NCBI GenBank assembly: GCA_947044365.1
Contig: OX345646.1
Location: 4,008,327 to 4,072,326, forward strand
Direction: 5' to 3'
Origin: Petrosia ficiformis
Lineage: Eukaryota; Porifera; Demospongiae; Haplosclerida; Petrosiidae
DNA: 64,000 bases
The notes beneath the pieces were generated by a model that was given only the letters and a program-made list of their open reading frames with translations, had not been told where the DNA came from and did no database searches. Of the stretch, positions 59,101-64,000 are shown piece after piece. A program made the position numbers and the translations under genes. The first letter of the stretch is position 1, and each line of letters begins with the position of its first letter.

Positions 59101-62100
59101 AATTTCTGTCATTGTACCCGTAAAATTGCACCCTTTTTACTAATAACCCTTGATATACACCTTTGTTAGATGTTTTGCCCTAGGTTAATATTTTCTTCCC
59201 TTTCCTTATGCAGCTTTCCATGCATGGCTGTCTAAACTGTATAGAACATTCGTCACTGGATATACATGTAGCATTACTGAATTCATCTTTAACTGCCATA
59301 GATTGCTTGCATCAGTTAAGTTTTTCGAGCGCCACTCACAAGTAGTGGTTAGCACTCGCACGCACAGGCACACTTGAATGTACACTCACACAAGTTCTTG
59401 TGAAGATGGAAGTGAGTGCTCGTACCACGATTGTGACTGACTCGGCTCACGCTCGCATTTGTCATTGCAGTTGTGGCTGAACCCCGCTATAGCTTTCCTT
59501 TAAAACATTGGAACACAATTGAAGGAAAAAAAATTCTACTTGAAGTGTACTATGTGAAGACCTTGAAGTTCCTTTGAAAAAAAAACTTTTTTCAGATTGA
59601 GTCAAACATGTTCACGTTAGGTTTACAAAGTTTTTTTTCATCAAAATGTTGTCTGTAGTATGTTGTATACTTAGTTAAGGAAGTTGTGTCATTCTGGGGG
59701 GTTGGTCAATTAATAGGTGTGGCGTGAAAATGAATAGAACGCACATGCATACTTGAGCTCTACAGACCAGCAGGAAGAAAGCTGCTTGTAGCTTTACGTA
59801 GAAACTGGAACTAATAGCTGTTCTACATGCCATCCCTATGTCCACAGGTTCGATGTATGTTTATATAAATTATATATATACTGTACTGTGTCCTATACAT
59901 ATGTGTATGTGTTGTATACGTACATGCAGTTAATTTCTACGTTAATAATATATACATGACTAATATAGATTAAATCTATTTGAAAGCAATCGTAGGGATG
60001 GCCCCAAAAACCAGTTAAAAAAATTATATTTTAATTACCTTAAGAGTTTCTTGGTAAACAGGATCAATTGTTTTTTTCTTCACTTTTGTTTTCCTTTTTG
60101 ATTTCTTATTATTATCAGGTAAAAGATAAGTCTTGACATATCTGAGAATAAGAAGCTAAACCATAAATATACAGTTATACACATTGTATATACACATGTA
60201 CATGTATGTACATATACATGTACATGAATATATGTGTGTGTGTGTGTGGATGCAATATTTTCCCTTTTTTTGCACGTTAGGTGTGTGTGATGATTTACAA
60301 TAAAAGTACATACAGCCAGTACATAATTATAATCACAAGTATATAAAACTACAATAATGATTATTAAAATAATGGGAACCCATAATGACAAAAAGTGGTT
60401 TGTAGGAGTGGCAAACGGCCATACATTTAATTAATGATAGAGGGCATTAGAGACTGCCTCTCATTCCCAGCATGATTAACTACATGTACTTCTCAGATGA
60501 ATTAACCATCATCAGATAATACATATACATGTGTGTACATGTATAGGCTACTGGGACAGAAGTAAGTATATACTGGATAAATAGCAAGTTAGAATCCAAG
60601 TATCACTCTGAATATCCTGGCAGAACATTGCAATTGAGTATACATGTATTTAATCTTCATAGCATGTGAAATATACAATTGTATATACAACTCACGGATC
60701 AGAGAATCCATTTTTATCAGCAGCAGCTAGTCCTCTAGCTCTATTAACATGTATTAATAACTGATCATGTTGTAACTCAACTCCTAATAACACTTCACCA
60801 CTAATATCATAATCTCCTTTAGTACCACCAGCAGCACTATAGAGACTCACTGTACTAGCAAAACTACTAACACTTTCTGTATGTTTCAGGTTCTGGAAAA
60901 CAATATAGTTATAAACGTTTATACAGAAGGTCTTCATTTAGGGGGGGAGGGGAGGCGCAACTATGTAATGTTGCTGTGCTGTGCCAATTGTCAACCTAAC
61001 TTCAAGGTGTGGACAAAGATCTCAGACCCTACACGTGGTACATTGTAATTGATACTTTTCAATTCAGTGACTAAAATTTCAGTGAGTTTAATTACCATGT
61101 GCTGTATTATTTCTAATTTAAAATATCATATAAGAATTAGCAACAAAATGTTTTTAACAGTGAAAATTTCCTAAAATATGGAGTGCAGATTGTGTGCCAT
61201 AAACAGCAACAGGCCGTGAAGACATTATAATTAAGTACTACAGTGTACAGTTTAATGTCATAAGCTTAATACATGATTATACTGTAACTCAATAACTTAC
61301 ACATGTATATGTAATATAGCGTAAGTTTAATACATGATTATACTGTAACTCAATAATGAAGCAATAGATTGAAACTTGACATACACAAATAAGAGTGGGA
61401 AGGACTATCATATGAAAATGGTACAGGTAAAGATTGTTAATCATTCCAAACTACAGTTATGAACATTTTTCAGAGGTCAAGGTGAATGTGAATGACCTTT
61501 GTATCACTTACCATGTGTGGAAATAGAGAAGGAGCTGTATTGCTTCGTTTCTTCTCATCCTCGTATCCTTCTTCTTCACTATCACTGTCATCATCAACTC
61601 GTATAGCAGGGGCAGCTGCAAGGTAGTTACCAGAAGGAGGATCAGAGTATCGTACCACTATAGATGATACTACCGAGGTCTGTATTGAAAACAATATAGA
61701 ATGTGACTGGGGATCAGAGAAAAGATCATTATGAAAGTAATAGGAATTTTATCAGGAGCAAGGAATAACAGAAGTTTATGCAAAAGCGAACTATCATAGG
61801 AGTGTAGCGGTATTCCTCCCATTATAATGTTGCAATTGAACAGCTTACACTATATGTTTGAAAACATAAGAGTATTTGAACAATACATGATACGATAAGA
61901 ATTACTACCAGAATTACAGGCCATATCCAATTGCATGCAAATTTTAACCTCTGGCATTTGACAATACATACATGCTTTTGGTGGCTTCTGGGGCATGCAG
62001 CTAATGAGGTGTAAATATTCATCACGTTCGAAAACAACAACAATAGTTTAACTGATGTCTCTTAGTATTAAACTTTGGGAACTCTGGGAGGGAAAACTTG

Positions 62101-63519
62101 CTCTGGGTGGGTAATCCCAAGGCCCCCAACTGGATGAAACCCTCATTATATTATCAAATTTTTACCTATTGAATGCTACGTACATGTGTGTCACTATTAA
62201 AGCATGTATTGAGGCCAGAAGAGTACAAAGGGTACACTGTACATGTACATGTACATGTATGTAACTCAAATAGATGAAAAAAAAGTCAAAATAAGATTCA
62301 TAAGTATTTTGTGGTTTCAGAGTTGCATCCTTTAGAGATGACACACACTTGATAAAATAGTTACAATTTACACATGCACATGTATTGCTAATGGATTGCA
62401 TAGGCTTTGTTATGGCGCACAGCACCATCTCTATGATTGCTTTCATGTATATATAATTATTTTTGTGTCACATATGAGTCATTAAGGAAGTTGCATCATT
62501 CAGAAGTCTCAGTCAATTAATGGACATGGTAAGTAAACATGTACACGAGCTACAGCAAAGCAACAGGAAGAAATCAGCTTGTGATTAATAACAAGAAATG
62601 AAATATATTTTAAAGGTTATACAAGGACCATTAAAAAGTAAAGAGAATGTATAGTGCATAAAATAGCATGTATTATAATGCTAGCCAAAAAGCTAGCTTT
62701 CAATTATTGATCCTCCCCCTTCAAGAGAGTTACACTGTTACAGTAAATGGTTTGGAAACATTTCTGTCTGTGTGTCTGACTTCGCTCTACTGCAAAAACT
62801 GGACACACCTGGACTTCCATATTTGGCATGTATACACTCCTCCGAAGTGGCAAGAGCGAGCACTCACTGATATTTGCTCCACTATACTAGAAGCTATCAA
62901 AAAGGGCAAGAAAGCCGCTAAGTGTGGATTTTTTCAGTCTTCCAGACTCTTCCTGCATCTAACGAACCATGAGTTTTACATCACTAGCTGTCTTAATGAC
63001 TCCTCTTTCCAACAAAGCAAGTTAAAAACTTTGAACATGTATACAAGTTATAAAGCTGACAAAAGTTTCATGAAACACCCCGCCCATAACTATAGCACAA
63101 ATTAACTTATATATAAATCTGCAGCAGGGGAAGCAGGGTCGTGCAACCTTCAGTTGTTCTATATTTTTGACTAGTATTCAATCTTTACAGTGGCCTATAT
63201 CTCAACTATGTATCATTGACTGACTGACATGTACGAATTATGCATACATAATTACATTTACCCCTTACATGTATGGCAAGTAATATCAAATATTTTACCC
63301 ACTGGAAAGAAGTAATTATAATTTCATACATGAGAAAGCAATCATAGGGAACTTTTTTCTCCACATATCTTGTTTATACGTACGTGCTTTAGCCCTAAAG
63401 CCTGTATACACACATACAAGTTTTTACCTGGGAGTATCTCCTGACCACATTCTCATGATTCTTTTTTTCAATTGGTACAGGGCTGGGACTTTTACCTTTG
63501 CTATCACTAGTACGGTAAA
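45525..63519 (-). CDS. Three-C2-domain, tail-anchored synaptotagmin-like protein (5' end outside window)
   Basis: Sixteen exons, all in phase: 63519-63428, 61679-61512, 60892-60696, 60141-60039, 53357-53199, 53032-52869, 52249-51988, 51245-51065, 50650-50520, 50080-50030, 49589-49393, 49130-49028, 48754-48596, 48284-48153, 46319-46277 and 45769-45525. They give about 795 residues. Order: acidic/Ser linkers; C2A ([45 protein letters not shown]); C2B ([49 protein letters not shown] helix); acidic linker; a second C2A nearly identical to the first; Ser/Pro-rich linker; C-terminal hydrophobic [16 protein letters not shown] anchor and stop. C2 domains bind membranes, often with calcium. A tail anchor would place them on the cytosolic face of a membrane. 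The donor at 51065 (gag|gttag) competes with a stop six bases on, so a shorter C2A-C2B isoform is possible. Confidence 0.75.
46880..47577. repeat. 11-bp minisatellite (CAATGTATGTA)n
   Basis: About 60 units of an 11-base repeat containing the palindrome TGTACA, interspersed with longer variants carrying tatacaatgtacatg. It lies in an intron of the three-C2 gene. The open frames on both strands across it are by-products of a repeat without stop codons. Confidence 0.9.
47579..47906. mobile_element. hAT-like element inside the minisatellite
   Basis: Terminal inverted repeat tagggctag / ctagccctag (47579-47587 and 47898-47906). Flanks gtatgtac and gcatgcac match at 6 of 8 positions, consistent with an aged 8-bp target duplication. 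Subterminal attcgaagcttc and gcgaagcttcgaa also pair. Minisatellite-like DNA continues on the right side (acaatgtatgtacaatgta at about 47940). Confidence 0.65.
48757..48930. repeat. (GA)n and (GATA)n microsatellite at an intron 3' end
   Basis: On the minus strand this is a long (TC)n/(TATC)n tract ending at the acceptor of the C2A exon 48754-48596. It forms an unusually long pyrimidine tract. Shorter versions precede the paralogous C2A exons at 3.89, 16.92, 43.70 and 53.36 kb. Confidence 0.9.
49640..49910. repeat. ATGT/GCAT microsatellite
   Basis: Imperfect tatg, gcat and catg units in an intron of the three-C2 gene. No coding value. Confidence 0.9.
53084..53195. repeat. (CA)n microsatellite at a C2A donor site
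   Basis: A CA tract abuts the donor of the C2A exon 53357-53199. Related CA-rich tracts follow the paralogous exons at 3.72, 16.75, 43.53 and 48.59 kb, so the tract predates the exon duplications. Confidence 0.9.
54196..57306 (-). CDS. Death-domain/ankyrin-repeat protein, single exon, nested in an intron
   Basis: 1036 codons from ATG at 57306. Residues 1-95 look like a death-fold domain ([39 protein letters not shown]). A helical region follows (about 145-400, including [16 protein letters not shown] and [14 protein letters not shown]). About sixteen ankyrin repeats come next: ten are nearly identical 33-residue units of the [20 protein letters not shown] type, the last five or six are diverged. 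The C-terminal tail (about 930-1036) is Ser/Gln-rich with a final [17 protein letters not shown] helix. Ankyrin repeats bind proteins and death domains form signalling assemblies, so an adaptor role is likely. The gene sits within the 6.7-kb intron between two C2A exons (60039 and 53357) of a host gene on the same strand. A broken copy lies at 18.4-21.7 kb. Confidence 0.85.
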   Translation of the reverse strand: MSDIQPNLQQLVEELQSIRATWKLFGLTLGVPNEELEAINADEKKVADKLYAVCYKWLQIKPRGIWEDVVKALKKIKRLDVAERLEEKYINHNTSSGKCTSLKSHRGTNSPLRERSMQVESPLPENKPDINLPVTDERTKEIFIPKTLTTAVNRLESQFYSLFIEMKYSLRQEVTNNKLNIEVLQEFLCGRLAIPYQPIDITEGWDQIDTIFKPFIHYLNFLDTSLLHSIDSAYLNSKLEANILRYDENIEEFENSTSIVELTEMIQLSQSRSEEKSSTTVPVILRLGRQWNEHNVKNINYLIKYLFGYDNSLLRLISIHHSVLTIKYTVPRSLLLSLLIMASRKVRGMIWAGVLSIQVDTILMTVSTNENGIDPSDALLGVAYRYYDDPITNDIHLLVNIGGDVNTSGFNKSTPLMMAALVNNVAAAYALLQSKANPDIQDNNGVTALCIGSEKGHHQCVDLLLQAKANPDIQINDGATALYIGSQNGHHQCVDLLLQAKANPDIEANNGTTALYIGSQNGHYQCVDLLLQAKANPDIQANNGVTALHICSQNGHHQCVDLLLQSKANPDIQANNSATALLVGSQNGHHQCVDLLLQAKANPNIQDNSGATALYIGSQNGHHQCVDLLLQAKANPDIQDIDGATALCIGSQNGHHQCIDLLLQAKANPDIQDNNGATALYIGSQNGRHQCVDLLLQAKANPDIQANNGATALYIGSHNGHHQCVDLLLQAKANPDIQDNNGATALYIGSQNGHHQCVDLLLQAKANPDIHYKYGATPLHCAVFCNHRQIVSMLLEHNANPNYTILGVGSPLAVACDYGNLSIVSLLLRYGALVDMPGVPSPLIAAIDKGNYDIAKSLINAGANVNVQVEKSGATSLMIASARGNLPMVQLLLQSGADVMVQSKRGYTAYDAAKGCQHQKILTLLTIKLFEQAQKYLARSEECQEPEIVTSPQDDEILLESQSSDATPQFNSSENVSQPHQVNNETQIEENNQSSIETIRNHFNSMLDSLQASYKSWTKKIELIFENQHGFQQYAY
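57307..59639. other. Host intron upstream of the nested gene
   Basis: Must contain the promoter of the death-domain/ankyrin gene. No other coding region is convincing; an open frame at 58846-59169 has no recognisable features or splice context. Confidence 0.35.
59640..60000. mobile_element. Member of the CATCCCTATGATTGCTTT repeat family (copy B, left end degraded)
   Basis: The right terminus aaagcaatcgtagggatg (59983-60000) matches copy A with one change. Internal gttaaggaagttgtgtcatt and tcaattaataggtgtgg blocks and a gttcgatgtatgtttatat block are shared with 33.0-33.4 kb in reverse orientation. The left terminal repeat was not found. It ends 38 bases from the exon at 60039. Confidence 0.65.
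60450..60637. repeat. Relative of the 44.98-kb MITE, inverted
   Basis: tctcagatgaattaaccatc, ataggctactgggacagaag and agtatatactgg match the 44981-45187 element in reverse orientation. The element is degraded at its ends (ggcagaacattg at 60621-60632 is a worn terminus). Confidence 0.6.
62426..63352. mobile_element. Longer member of the CATCCCTATGATTGCTTT family (copy C)
   Basis: Left terminus catctctatgattgcttt (62426-62443) and right terminus aaagcaatcataggga (63335-63350) enclose about 925 bp. The left 180 bp match copies A and B. The inside holds an open + strand frame (62668-63105, 145 codons) with [18 protein letters not shown] and [18 protein letters not shown]. No known domain was recognised in it. 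It lies in an intron of the three-C2 gene. Confidence 0.65.
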
Positions 63520-63540
63520 CTGAAAATAAGATAGAATGAA

Positions 63541-64000
63541 AATAACAATGATAACATAATACTAGGTAGTATGTGATACAATACATGTACATAACATCAC
63601 ATAACAATGATAACATAATACTAGGTAGTATGTGATACAATACATGTACATAACATCACATAACAATGATAACATAATACTAGGTAGTATGTGATACAAT
63701 ACATGTACATAACATCACATAACAATGATAACATAATACTAGGTAGTATGTGATACAATACATGTACATAACATCACATAACAATGATAACATAATACTA
63801 GATAGTATGTGATACAATACATGTACATAACATCACATAACAATGATAACATAATACTAGATAGTATGTAATACAATACATGTACATAACATCACATAAC
63901 AATGATAACATAATACTAGATAGTATGTGATACAATACATGTACATAACATCACATAACAATGATAACATAATACTAGGTAGTATGTGATACAATACATG
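63541..64000. repeat. 59-bp minisatellite running off the window
   Basis: About 7.8 nearly perfect tandem copies of a 59-base unit (ataacaatgataacataata...). The only visible variants are ctaggtag/ctagatag and tgtgat/tgtaat. It lies just upstream of the first visible exon of the three-C2 gene, in its intron. Confidence 0.95.

Noticed and set aside
58846..59169. 107-codon open frame in the host intron
   Set aside because: No domain, no splice context and composition typical of chance frames in this AT-rich DNA.

Overview
The window looks like a piece of a non-bilaterian animal genome, most likely a demosponge of the Amphimedon type. This rests on AT-rich DNA, short GT-AG introns, GTPase (ROCO) and ankyrin genes with death domains, and many small transposon remnants. 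The species call is inference and no search was run. Most genes lie on the minus strand. Splice phases were checked by hand and fit throughout the gene models given as exon lists.

Layout. 1-1.6 kb: 3' part of a six-exon transposon-like gene (+). 2.2-5.6 kb: a decayed copy (copy 0) of a tandem C2-domain unit (-), interrupted by an insertion that carries a HIRAN-like fragment. 6.2-17.8 kb: duplication copy 1, with an SLC15/POT-like transporter (+), an inverted transporter pseudogene, an ankyrin-Roc-COR-death-domain (ROCO) gene with one frameshift (-), and a broken C2 unit (-). 17.8-21.7 kb: a broken copy of an ankyrin/death-domain gene, itself hit by a palindromic tRNA-derived SINE. 21.7-34.1 kb: a repeat-rich spacer with low-copy duplications, a transporter pseudogene, a dead Crypton-like tyrosine recombinase, a truncated Ty3/gypsy element, MITEs and a long inverted repeat. 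34.5-44.9 kb: duplication copy 2, the same gene order as copy 1 but with all three genes open. 45.5-63.5 kb: a large gene (-) encoding three C2 domains and a C-terminal membrane anchor. Its longest intron holds a single-exon, 1036-residue death-domain/ankyrin gene (54.2-57.3 kb, same strand). 63.5-64 kb: a 59-bp minisatellite running off the end.

How the parts relate. The C2 units, the ROCO gene and the transporter were duplicated together as a block of about 11 kb. The ankyrin/death-domain gene was copied with part of its host intron. All C2 exons keep the same splice phases, so the array could in principle be spliced in several combinations. Two different death-domain protein families, a membrane-anchored C2 protein and peptide-transporter-like proteins sit in one 60-kb neighbourhood. 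A shared role in death or immune signalling is possible but is inference only.
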